64,000 nucleotides of DNA from Actinacidiphila paucisporea (GTDB lineage Bacteria; Actinomycetota; Actinomycetes; Streptomycetales; Streptomycetaceae), in contig NZ_FRBI01000008.1 in the NCBI RefSeq assembly GCF_900142575.1, forward strand, positions 186,001 to 250,000. The letters run 5' to 3'. Positions 49,642 through 56,955 of this stretch are shown here, piece by piece. The first letter of the stretch is position 1; each line of letters starts with the position of its first letter. Position numbers and translations under genes: made by a program. The notes beneath the pieces are model-generated. The model was not told where the DNA came from, searched no databases, and saw nothing but the letters and a program-made list of their open reading frames with translations.

Positions 49642-51363
49642 TCAGGCCTCGGCCGGCACGTCCCCGATCAGGTAGACGTACATGACACTGCTGTTCACCC
49701 CGTCCACGTCAAGCAGCTGGTTGACGGCGTCGTCCATGTAGCCGCTGATCCCGATACAGGACCGGCCCATCCAGGTGGCCACCAGCGACAGGTTCTGCGC
49801 CAGGTGCCCGCACTCCACCAGCACCAGGCGGTACGCGCGCAGGCCGTAGGCGAGCCGCTGGTGGGTGAGGTCGGCGACCGGGAAGACCCACAGCGGGCAG
49901 TCGGCGGCCTCCAGCTTGCCCGTGGCCTTGGGCGCCGGCACCCGCGGGTCCAGCCAGGGCGAGGTCTGCAGCAGCTGCGGGCTGATGTCACCCGCGGACA
50001 GCAGCTCCAGCGCGTGCGCCTCCGGGTCGTAGAGGTAGGTGCCGCGCTCGACGCCCTCCACCGCGTGGCAGTACATCACCAGCCGTATCGGGTAGTTGGC
50101 GCCGCCGCTGGGGTAGGTGCGCACCCGGTAGGTGGTCGAGGTGCCGGGCAGCCGCTTGTCGGACGCCGTGCCCGCCGAGTAGTGCAGCAGCGTGCTCAAC
50201 TCGTCCAGCGAGAAGGTGCCCTGGTAGCGGCCGTGCGTGCTGCGCCGGGCGAGCAGCACCTCGGCCAGGCCGGGGCCGCCGGTGCGGGCGCCCGGCGCGG
50301 GCAGCGTGACCGTACGGCCGGTCGGGCGCAGGTCCTGGCGGCCAAGCACCGGTCCGACGCTCTCGTCGGCCAGCTGGTCCTCGCCGCGGAAGACGAAGTA
50401 TTTGCTCTGCTCGTGGTAACGCCGGTCGGAGGAGCCCACGGTGTCGGCGAAGAAGGGCTCGCGCGGTCCGTCGTCCAGCAGCGCGATCGACAGCAGCCAG
50501 GCCAGATACGCCTCGTCGGCCGCGGTGATGCCGAGTTGCCGGTGCAAGGTGGCGTGCACCAGGGCCGAGTAGACCTCGCCGGCGGGCCGGTGCAGCAGCC
50601 CGGCCTCCTCCATGCCGGCCAGCCGCCCCCAGGCGGCGGACTGCCAGGCGAACCAGCGGGCGATGGCGCCGCCCGGGGCGCCGTCCGCGATGGCGTTGGG
50701 GGCACCGGCGGCGGTACGCACCCGGTCCGCCTGCGCCAGCCAGTCCGCCTGGTTGCGGATGAAGCCGGCCTCGGCGGCGAACCGCGCCTGCGTCTCGTCG
50801 GCGAGCGTGAGGCCGTCGCCGCGCGCCCAGGAGCGGGTGTGGCCGCGCAGCCACTGCACCGCGTCGCGCCAGGTGCCGCCGGCCGCCAGCGCGCTGGCGG
50901 TCAGCAGGTCGGCGGCGGGCCGCAGCCGGCGGGCTCGCGAGCGGTGGTCGCGGAGGGTGGCGATCACATCGGCGTTGGCCGACACCCACAGCCGCTCGGC
51001 GACCGCCGTGCCGCCGGGGCCGCCGAAACGCGCCATGTCCAGCTCGTACGGCACCTCCTGCGTGCTGCACCCGTCGGCCGCACCCTCCAGGCGCTCACCC
51101 AGGCGGGCGAGTTGCTTGTCCTCGGAGGACCGCAGATGCACCAGCAGCCGCGGCTCGTCGCCCGCCGTGCGGGTCGCGTACCAGTCGGCGGGGGCGTCGC
51201 CGCCCGGCGCACCGGCGGCCCACGGCCGGACCGTGCCGATCAGCACGTCGTCGAGCTGCCGCGCCCGCGCCGCCGGATCGGTGCCGCCGGCCACCGCGAC
51301 GGACAGCGTCCGCCAGGCGGGGCCGGCCGCTGTGGAAGTCCCCTGAATCGTCTGCGCGCTCAA
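49642..51363 (-). CDS. Fusion of a thiopeptide/LanB-C-type domain with a SagB-type azoline dehydrogenase
   Basis: A 573-residue protein, TTG start at 51361-51363 seven bases after GAGGAG. Residues about 15-300 look like the thiopeptide-type bacteriocin (SpaB_C/LanB C-terminal) domain: PADWYATRTAGDEPRLLVHL, then PYELDMARFGGPGGTAVAER, and VHATLHRQLGITAADEAYLA. Residues about 330-573 are a SagB/ThcOx-type FMN dehydrogenase of the nitroreductase fold: LLARRSTHGRYQGTFSLDEL, RTYPSGGANYPIRLVMYC, and VECGHLAQNLSLVATWMG. In RiPP pathways such enzymes oxidise thiazoline to thiazole. No YcaO cyclase, LanB glutamylation domain or precursor peptide is visible here, but three Cys-specific NRPS modules without oxidase domains end 0.9 kb away. 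I infer that it aromatises their thiazolines. It lies alone between two hairpins, so it probably has its own promoter. Confidence 0.85.
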   Translation of the reverse strand: MSAQTIQGTSTAAGPAWRTLSVAVAGGTDPAARARQLDDVLIGTVRPWAAGAPGGDAPADWYATRTAGDEPRLLVHLRSSEDKQLARLGERLEGAADGCSTQEVPYELDMARFGGPGGTAVAERLWVSANADVIATLRDHRSRARRLRPAADLLTASALAAGGTWRDAVQWLRGHTRSWARGDGLTLADETQARFAAEAGFIRNQADWLAQADRVRTAAGAPNAIADGAPGGAIARWFAWQSAAWGRLAGMEEAGLLHRPAGEVYSALVHATLHRQLGITAADEAYLAWLLSIALLDDGPREPFFADTVGSSDRRYHEQSKYFVFRGEDQLADESVGPVLGRQDLRPTGRTVTLPAPGARTGGPGLAEVLLARRSTHGRYQGTFSLDELSTLLHYSAGTASDKRLPGTSTTYRVRTYPSGGANYPIRLVMYCHAVEGVERGTYLYDPEAHALELLSAGDISPQLLQTSPWLDPRVPAPKATGKLEAADCPLWVFPVADLTHQRLAYGLRAYRLVLVECGHLAQNLSLVATWMGRSCIGISGYMDDAVNQLLDVDGVNSSVMYVYLIGDVPAEA

Positions 51364-51400
51364 CTTCAGCTCCTCGCTGCCGGACCCCGATGGAGATGTC

Positions 51401-51440
51401 GTGGGGGTCCGCCCCGCCCGCGGCCGGGGCGGACCCCCAC
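51401..51440. terminator. 16-bp-stem hairpin just upstream of the dehydrogenase start
   Basis: GTGGGGGTCCGCCCCG (51401-51416) pairs perfectly with CGGGGCGGACCCCCAC (51425-51440). It is only 38 bp upstream of the TTG start, so it either blocks read-through from the membrane-protein gene or lies in the dehydrogenase leader as an attenuator. No U-tract follows. Confidence 0.55.
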
Positions 51441-51555
51441 GGGGCGAGCTTCCGCCATCGGCGGGCGGCCGTCACCGTTGAGATTGCTCGAACCGCCGGC
51501 GGTCCGTCGGCGATCGGCGGATGGCGGGGCCGGACGCGAAGAACCCGGCCTGCCA

Positions 51556-51585
51556 GGTCCTGGCCCGGTCGTGCGGGCCAGGACC
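51556..51585. terminator. Terminator hairpin after the small membrane-protein gene
   Basis: GGTCCTGGCCCG (51556-51567) pairs perfectly with CGGGCCAGGACC (51574-51585), loop of six bases. It begins 44 bp past the stop of the minus-strand gene ending at 51629. Confidence 0.6.
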
Positions 51586-51628
51586 CGGCGGACCGGGCGG
51601 TGGGGCTGCGGTGGAGCGGGGGTGCCGG

Positions 51629-52090
51629 TCAGCCGACCGAGCCGGTGGGGGACTGCGCGGGCTCGCCCGTCGCCGTCGCCGCGGGCTCCTCGGCCCGGGC
51701 CTTCATCATCTGCCGGGCGCCCAGCAGGGCGGCCCTGGCGACCAGCATGATGATCAGCCCGTTGATGACGTGGAAGCCCATGACGGCGACACCGCCGGTC
51801 GAGCTGTGCGCGTTGTCGCGGCCGCCGACCGTGTTGATCAGGATCTGGACCGGGATCAGCGCGGCGACCAGAATGGTCAGACCGATCAGCTTGCGCGGGA
51901 CCTTGGCGATGATGGCCGCGATCGTGGCGAGCACGGACAGTGCCGGGATGATCATCATCCCGTTCATCTTGTGGGCGTCGAAGGTGCTGTCGGTCTGCGG
52001 CTTGGTGAAGGCCGCGATACCCGCCAGATAGAACTGCACGCCGATGGCGGCGAACAGCAGAACGCACAGGACGAAGTACAGCTTTCGCAT
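51629..52090 (-). CDS. Small four-helix membrane protein (DUF6220-like)
   Basis: A 153-residue membrane protein with four predicted transmembrane segments: LYFVLCVLLFAAIGVQFYLA, MMIIPALSVLATIAAIIA, LIGLTILVAALIPVQILI and HVINGLIIMLVARAALL. A short loop after the first helix contains DAHKMNGMMI, and the fourth begins GFHVINGL; such His-containing repeats resemble the uncharacterised DUF6220 family as I remember it. The C-terminal tail is Ala/Pro-rich and polar. Its promoter carries a TetR-like inverted repeat (52148-52181), so the TetR gene next door probably controls it. Function unknown. Confidence 0.75.
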   Translation of the reverse strand: MRKLYFVLCVLLFAAIGVQFYLAGIAAFTKPQTDSTFDAHKMNGMMIIPALSVLATIAAIIAKVPRKLIGLTILVAALIPVQILINTVGGRDNAHSSTGGVAVMGFHVINGLIIMLVARAALLGARQMMKARAEEPAATATGEPAQSPTGSVG

Positions 52091-52147
52091 GGCGGAAGCA
52101 ACCTTTCGGAGTGCTGGGCATGGCGGAACCCGGCTGCGGCACTGTCC

Positions 52148-52181
52148 ACGGTATTTATCCTTAACGACAGTGTCAAGGATA
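52148..52181 (-). promoter_or_regulatory. Promoter with overlapping TetR-type operator for the small membrane-protein gene
   Basis: On the minus strand TTGACA (52176-52171) and TACCGT (52153-52148) are 17 bp apart, a good vegetative promoter. An inverted repeat, TATCCTTAAC (52156-52165) and GTCAAGGATA (52172-52181) with one mismatch, covers the -35 element and the spacer. The TetR gene starts elsewhere but lies next to it. The operator sequence differs from the one at 54357. Confidence 0.7.
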
Positions 52182-52218
52182 GTTGGATCAGCCCCGCAAT
52201 CCCGGAGCCGACAGGATG

Positions 52219-52875
52219 TCAGCCGCCCTGCTTCGTACCGGCGTTCGGTTCGGTGGCGCCTGCGGGCGGTCCCGCGGTCAGCAGCGAGAGGATCGTGGTG
52301 CTCACCAGCTCGCCCGCCAGGTCGGCCTTCGTCCGCCCCGAGCCGACCTGCTCCGCGGCCAGGTGCATCAGCGTGTAGACGGTGGCCACCAGCCAGTCCA
52401 GCGGCAGATCGTCGCGGAAGACGCCCTCGGCCCGGCCGCGGGCCAGCAGCCGCTCGATCCGGTCGAGCACCAGTTCCGCGTACGCGCGCAGCCGGTCGGG
52501 CGGCAGGTTCGCCGACGCCACCAGGTAGAGGTTCCGGTGCCGCTCCAGCACCTGCCAGGAGGAGCTGAGCAGTTGCGCGAGCACCTCCTGGGGCGGCCCC
52601 TGGTCGAGCGGCAGCTCGGTCAGCGCCTCGTGGGTCTGCGCGAAGGCGCGCTGCAGGGCCGCGTCCACCAGGGCCTCGCGGGTCGGGAAGTGCGAGTAGA
52701 GCGTCACCCTGCTGACCCCCGCGGCGCGCGCGATGGCCGACATGTTGAACTCGCCGTCGGACGGCACGGTGTTGAGGGCGGCGTCCAGGATCGCGGCGAT
52801 GCTCCGCTCGGCGTCGGCGCGGCGGCGCCTGCCGGCGTCGCCGCGCCGGGCCGGCGATTGATCGTCCATGGTCAT
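52219..52875 (-). CDS. TetR-family transcriptional regulator
   Basis: A 218-residue repressor. The N-terminal helix-turn-helix reads FNMSAIARAAGVSRVTLYSH followed by FPTREALVDAALQRAFAQ, the usual TetR layout; the C-terminal ligand domain is helical (LVATVYTLMHLAAEQVGSGR). Two in-frame starts, 52875 (MTMDD) and 52869, cannot be separated because neither has a clear ribosome site. It follows the DHA2 exporter gene by 25 bp on the same strand, so both are probably one transcript, and it likely represses the exporter and the small membrane-protein gene. Confidence 0.88.
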   Translation of the reverse strand: MTMDDQSPARRGDAGRRRRADAERSIAAILDAALNTVPSDGEFNMSAIARAAGVSRVTLYSHFPTREALVDAALQRAFAQTHEALTELPLDQGPPQEVLAQLLSSSWQVLERHRNLYLVASANLPPDRLRAYAELVLDRIERLLARGRAEGVFRDDLPLDWLVATVYTLMHLAAEQVGSGRTKADLAGELVSTTILSLLTAGPPAGATEPNAGTKQGG

Positions 52876-52900
52876 GAGGATATCCGCGGGAATGGTGAGG

Positions 52901-54343
52901 TCAGTGCATCGGCATCGGGCTGTCGCCCAGTTCGAGCGGGCCCTTGGGGAGCAGTGCGGTCACCGCGACGGCCAGCGCCGCGGCCCCGATCGCCAGCACC
53001 AGGAAGGCGTGCCGGTAGCCGGTCAGCGACGGGGCGCTCGCGGTGGCGAGGCTGGTGGCGGCGACCGCGGAGACCACCGCGATGCCGAGCGAGGCGCCCA
53101 CCTCGTGGCCGGTGTTGAAGACTCCCGAGGCCACCCCGGCGTGCTCGGGGTCGACCGAGGACAGGCCGCTGGTGGTCGCGGTGACGAAGGTCGCGCCGAT
53201 GCCGACGGCGGCGAGCAGGAAGCCCGGCATCAGGGTGGTCCACACCCCGCCGCCGATCCCCTTCCAGGACATCAGCCCCATCCCGGCGGCGGCCAGCAGC
53301 AGGGCCGCGCACGCGGTGGGCCGCGGTCCGATCCTGCTGACCTGCTCCGAGGCGAGGTGGGCGCCCACCGCGGTGGCGAAGGCGACCGGCAGGAAGACCA
53401 GGCCGGCGTGCAGCGGGCTGTAGTGCTCGGCGCGCTGGAGGTAGATGGAGGTGAGGTAGTACGTGCCCAGCAGGGCGGCCGTCGCGAAGACCATGGTGCC
53501 GACCGCGCCGGGCAGCGGCGGGCGGCGGACCAGGCCGAGCGGCACCAGCGGGCTGCGCACGCTCCGCTCGATCAGCACGAAGCCTGCCGCGAGCAGCACG
53601 GCGGCGCCGATCGGCACCAGCGCCTGCGCCGAGCCCCAGCCCTTGTCGCCGGCCCGCACCAGGCCGTAGATCAGCAGGGCGACCGTGCCGGTGCCGGTCA
53701 GGGCGCCGGGCAGGTCGAGGCGGGTGCCTGGGTTGCGCGGCCGGGCGGGTACGACCGCAAGCACGGAGGCGAAGACGAGCACGCCGACCGGCACATTGAT
53801 GAAGAACGCCCACTTCCAGCCGGGCCCCGAGGTCAGCGCGCCACCCACGACGACGCCGACGGCGGCTCCCGCGGCGCCGATCGCGGCCCACACCCCGAGC
53901 GCGCGGTTGCGGGCCTTGCCGGTGAACTCGGTGGTCAGGATGGACAGCGCGGCGGGCGACAGCAGGGCGGCGCCGACGCCCTGGGCGACCCTGGCGGTCA
54001 GCAGTTCCGCGCCGTGCGTGGACATGCCGGCGCCGAGCGAGGCGAGGGTGAAGACGGCGAGTCCGACCTGGAAGGAGTTGCGGCGGCCGATGCCGTCGGC
54101 GACCTGGCCGCCGAGGATCAGCAGCCCGCCGAAAGCCACGGTGTACGCGGTGATGACCCACGGCAGCGCGTCGCCGCCGAGCCCGAGCGAGTTGCCGATC
54201 GACGGCAGCGCCACATTGACCACGGACACGTCGAGAACGGCCATGAACTGGGCGAGGCTGAGAACCAGCAGGACGAGCGGGCCGGCGGACGGTTCCGCGG
54301 GCACCTCGTGGCTGGCGCGCTGGTCGGCTGCGGTCCTACTCAT
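52901..54343 (-). CDS. MFS multidrug exporter, DHA2 (14-helix, EmrB/QacA) type
   Basis: A 480-residue proton antiporter. The ATG at 54343 follows AAGGAGGT by five bases. Family marks are LAQFMAVLDVSVVNVALPSI in helix 1, WVITAYTVAFGGLLILGGQV, the loop GGQVADGIGRRNSFQ, and the antiporter motif C region LLSPAALSILTTEF. It is followed directly by the TetR gene, and its promoter holds a 22-bp palindrome. As the exporter nearest the assembly line with a dedicated repressor, it is the best candidate for product export or self-protection, but this is inference. Confidence 0.9.
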   Translation of the reverse strand: MSRTAADQRASHEVPAEPSAGPLVLLVLSLAQFMAVLDVSVVNVALPSIGNSLGLGGDALPWVITAYTVAFGGLLILGGQVADGIGRRNSFQVGLAVFTLASLGAGMSTHGAELLTARVAQGVGAALLSPAALSILTTEFTGKARNRALGVWAAIGAAGAAVGVVVGGALTSGPGWKWAFFINVPVGVLVFASVLAVVPARPRNPGTRLDLPGALTGTGTVALLIYGLVRAGDKGWGSAQALVPIGAAVLLAAGFVLIERSVRSPLVPLGLVRRPPLPGAVGTMVFATAALLGTYYLTSIYLQRAEHYSPLHAGLVFLPVAFATAVGAHLASEQVSRIGPRPTACAALLLAAAGMGLMSWKGIGGGVWTTLMPGFLLAAVGIGATFVTATTSGLSSVDPEHAGVASGVFNTGHEVGASLGIAVVSAVAATSLATASAPSLTGYRHAFLVLAIGAAALAVAVTALLPKGPLELGDSPMPMH

Positions 54344-54356
54344 CACTGACCTCCTT

Positions 54357-54378
54357 AACCTTACATATATGTTAGGTT
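54357..54378. promoter_or_regulatory. 22-bp palindrome upstream of the DHA2 exporter (TetR operator candidate)
   Basis: Arms AACCTTACATA (54357-54367) and TATGTTAGGTT (54368-54378) are complementary at ten of eleven positions, centred on ACATATATGT. It lies 14-35 bp upstream of the exporter start, over the likely promoter, in an A/T-rich island. It differs from the repeat at 52156-52181, so one regulator may not bind both. Confidence 0.65.
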
Positions 54379-54596
54379 TACCGCAGCATCGCCACGGATG
54401 CAACGGCGGGCGTTTTCGGCCAGTGGTCCGAGCAATCTGGGAGAGCCGAGGGGGCCGCGTGGCGTGCCAGCATCTGAGCCGACACGGGCATGGCTCGAAC
54501 ACGACATCGAACCCCTTATGCGGATTACCGCCGACATGGCGGGGCTGTGCCATGCCGGGAGACCGCGGCCGGGGGGAGACAAAAGGGGTGCAGGAT

Positions 54597-56120
54597 ATGA
54601 GTTCTTCCGCTGATTCCCAGCCGGCTGAGGGCATGCGGCGGCGGTCCGTGCTGATCGGCACGGCAGGCGGCGCCGCCCTGGCTCTCGCGGGAGCGGGCAC
54701 CGCCGCCGCCGCACCCAGCGGCGCGGCGACCGCCTCGGCCACGCCTGCGGCCGACATCGACTGGGACCACGGCAACATCGTCGAGATGGTCATCGTGCCC
54801 GAGGCCGAGCCCATCATCCTCGCCCACGTGGCGGGCAACGACGCGACCATCATCGTCCGCGTCACCACCCTGCTGCAGCACGCCTGGTTCGACGCCATCG
54901 CCCCTTACCACGCGACCGCGGTGGGCGTCACCTCCAAGTTGGGTCGCCGCCCGGCGAGCGAGGGCGCGACCAACCGCAACAAGAACATCGCCATCATGTA
55001 CGCGACGCTGCGGCTGCTCAGCGGCATGATTCCGGCGGCCACCGCCGACTGGCGCGCGCTGCTGACGAAGTACGGCCTCGACCCCGACAACACCACCAAG
55101 GACCTGAGCACCCCGGTCGGCATCGGCAACGTGGCCGGGCAGGCGGTCGTCGACAGCCGGCTGCGCGACGGCATGAACCAGACCGGTGACGTCGGCCGGA
55201 AGTACCACCCCATGCCGTACCACGACTACACCGGCTACGTGCCGGTGAACACGGCGTACGAGCTGAAGGACCCGTCGCGCTGGCAGCCCAACGTCGTGCC
55301 CACCAACAAGCAGGGCCAGTGGCGGGTGCAGGAGTTCATCACCCCGCAGGTGCAGCACGTGCGGCCGTACACCTTCAAGGACGTCACGAAGTTCCGGCTG
55401 CCCAAGCCCGCCGCGAGCGACGTCCACAATTGGCGGCAGTACAAAGCGCAGGCCGACGAGATCCTCGCCTACTCGGCCGGGCTGACCGACGAGCAGAAGA
55501 TGATCGCCGAGACCTTCGACGACAAGTTCATGGCGCTCGGCATCTCGGTCGGCATGGCCGGCGCGGAGAAGAACCTGCCGTTCGACGACTGGTTCCACTT
55601 CCACATGATCACCGCGGTAGCCGTCTTCGACGCCCTGATCGCCGCCTGGTACAACAAGAACGTCTGGGACTGCATCCGCCCGATCAACGCGATCAGGCAC
55701 ATCTACGGCGACGGCAAGGTGAAGGGCTGGGGCGGCCCCGGCCTCGGCACGGTCACCATGAAGGCCACCGAGTGGAGCAGCTACCTGACCATCCCGGACC
55801 ACACGGAATTCCCCTCCGGCTCCACCACGCTCTACCACGCCCACGCCCAGTCGGCGACCCGCTTCCTCGGCAGCGACGCCATCGATCTGCACTTCCCCTT
55901 CCCCAAGGGCTCCTCGATCATCGAGCCCGGCGTCACCCCGTCGCAGGACATCGAGCTGCACTTCACCTCCTGGAAGGACTTCGCGGACGTCGGCGGCATG
56001 AGCCGCGCCTACGGCGGCGTGCACTTCCTGGGCGCCATCAGGGCCGGCGAGCAGCTCGGCCCGCAGTTCGGCGACCTCGCCTACGAGTTCGTCATGAAGT
56101 ACGTCAACGGTCAGGTGTGA
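54597..56120 (+). CDS. Vanadium-haloperoxidase-like (PAP2 fold) protein with Tat signal; PSGH motif reads PSGS
   Basis: A 507-residue exported protein. A twin-arginine-type leader (MRRRSVLIGTAGGAALALAG, cleavage near AAAAPS) indicates folding before export. The vanadate/phosphate-binding signature is present: Lys354 and Arg361 (KX6RP), Ser407-Gly408 in FPSGS, and Ser469-Arg470 with His476 (SRX5H), the His that binds vanadate. The catalytic His of the canonical PSGH is Ser409, and a His (402) stands four residues before Pro406, where other haloperoxidases differ. It could oxidise halide with peroxide, or be a haloperoxidase-like protein with another activity. A small secreted protein and a multicopper oxidase follow on the same strand. 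Confidence 0.82.
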   Translation: MSSSADSQPAEGMRRRSVLIGTAGGAALALAGAGTAAAAPSGAATASATPAADIDWDHGNIVEMVIVPEAEPIILAHVAGNDATIIVRVTTLLQHAWFDAIAPYHATAVGVTSKLGRRPASEGATNRNKNIAIMYATLRLLSGMIPAATADWRALLTKYGLDPDNTTKDLSTPVGIGNVAGQAVVDSRLRDGMNQTGDVGRKYHPMPYHDYTGYVPVNTAYELKDPSRWQPNVVPTNKQGQWRVQEFITPQVQHVRPYTFKDVTKFRLPKPAASDVHNWRQYKAQADEILAYSAGLTDEQKMIAETFDDKFMALGISVGMAGAEKNLPFDDWFHFHMITAVAVFDALIAAWYNKNVWDCIRPINAIRHIYGDGKVKGWGGPGLGTVTMKATEWSSYLTIPDHTEFPSGSTTLYHAHAQSATRFLGSDAIDLHFPFPKGSSIIEPGVTPSQDIELHFTSWKDFADVGGMSRAYGGVHFLGAIRAGEQLGPQFGDLAYEFVMKYVNGQV

Positions 56121-56176
56121 CCGGCATCCGCGACGCGAACGCCCATCCCCTTCCCACTCGCGACAATCGAGGTCCG

Positions 56177-56788
56177 ATGAACATCGCCAAGCTCGTGTCC
56201 GCCCGCAGCGCCGCCGTCGTCGCCGCGACCGCCATGGCGTCCATCGCCGCCATGGCCCTGCCGGCAGCGGCCCACACCCCGGTCATCCTCACCGCCCAGG
56301 ACCAGGTGCCGTGGGTGGCGCCCCTGGTGGTCGACGGCACCGACCCGATGGGTCTGTACGGTGTCGTGGACCACGCGGGCGAAGTGCGGTCCGCCCAACT
56401 GCACTTCACCGCCGGCCAGGAGGTCAACATCGCCCTGGTGATCCCGGACGAGGCGCCCGAGAACACCCTGACCGCCGCCCAGCTGCCCACCGTCACGCTG
56501 ATCGACCCGCAGCTCCACGTCACCCAGCTCACCCCGGCGCTGCGGGTGCCGATCACCGACGGGGACAGCGGCAACCACTTCCTGTTGCTGCTGAGCTACG
56601 ACGCCACCGCGGTCTCCGGCACCTACTCGGTGATCGTATCCAGCCACGCGGCAGAGCGTTTCGCGCTGTCCACCGGCATCGAGAGCGAGGAATTCCACGG
56701 TGTCCTGCGCGCCACGGTGGCCACCGAGGATGCTGTGGAGGACTGGTACACCACCCCGCCGGCCGTCAGGAACCACTACCACGGCTAG
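56177..56788 (+). CDS. Small secreted protein of unknown function
   Basis: A 203-residue protein with a Sec signal peptide (SAAVVAATAMASIAAMALPA, cleavage near AAAHT). The ATG at 56177 follows GAGGT by three bases. The mature part is rich in beta-type sequence (VILTAQDQVPWVAPLVVDG, YSVIVSSHAAERFALSTG) and ends NHYHG. I recognise no family. It starts 56 bp after the haloperoxidase-like gene and is probably transcribed with it, so it may be an exported partner or a metal-site accessory. The function is not known. Confidence 0.65.
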   Translation: MNIAKLVSARSAAVVAATAMASIAAMALPAAAHTPVILTAQDQVPWVAPLVVDGTDPMGLYGVVDHAGEVRSAQLHFTAGQEVNIALVIPDEAPENTLTAAQLPTVTLIDPQLHVTQLTPALRVPITDGDSGNHFLLLLSYDATAVSGTYSVIVSSHAAERFALSTGIESEEFHGVLRATVATEDAVEDWYTTPPAVRNHYHG

Positions 56789-56955
56789 TCACTCGGGTCC
56801 CGGCCGCGGCCGATGACCCCCTGACTCGTCGGTCGCCTCCGTCCGCAACCCGCCCCCAGGCGGCTTGCGGACCGCGGCATGTTCGGGCCCTGCCCCGGCT
56901 TCCGCGCACTCCGACCCATCCACCCGCACCGCGAGACAGGAACGGGACACTCCCA

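Noticed and set aside
52872..54349. Long plus-strand frames over the exporter and other genes (for example 52868-54349)
   Set aside because: They mirror the minus-strand genes, are His/Arg/Gly-rich, and lack recognisable protein motifs.
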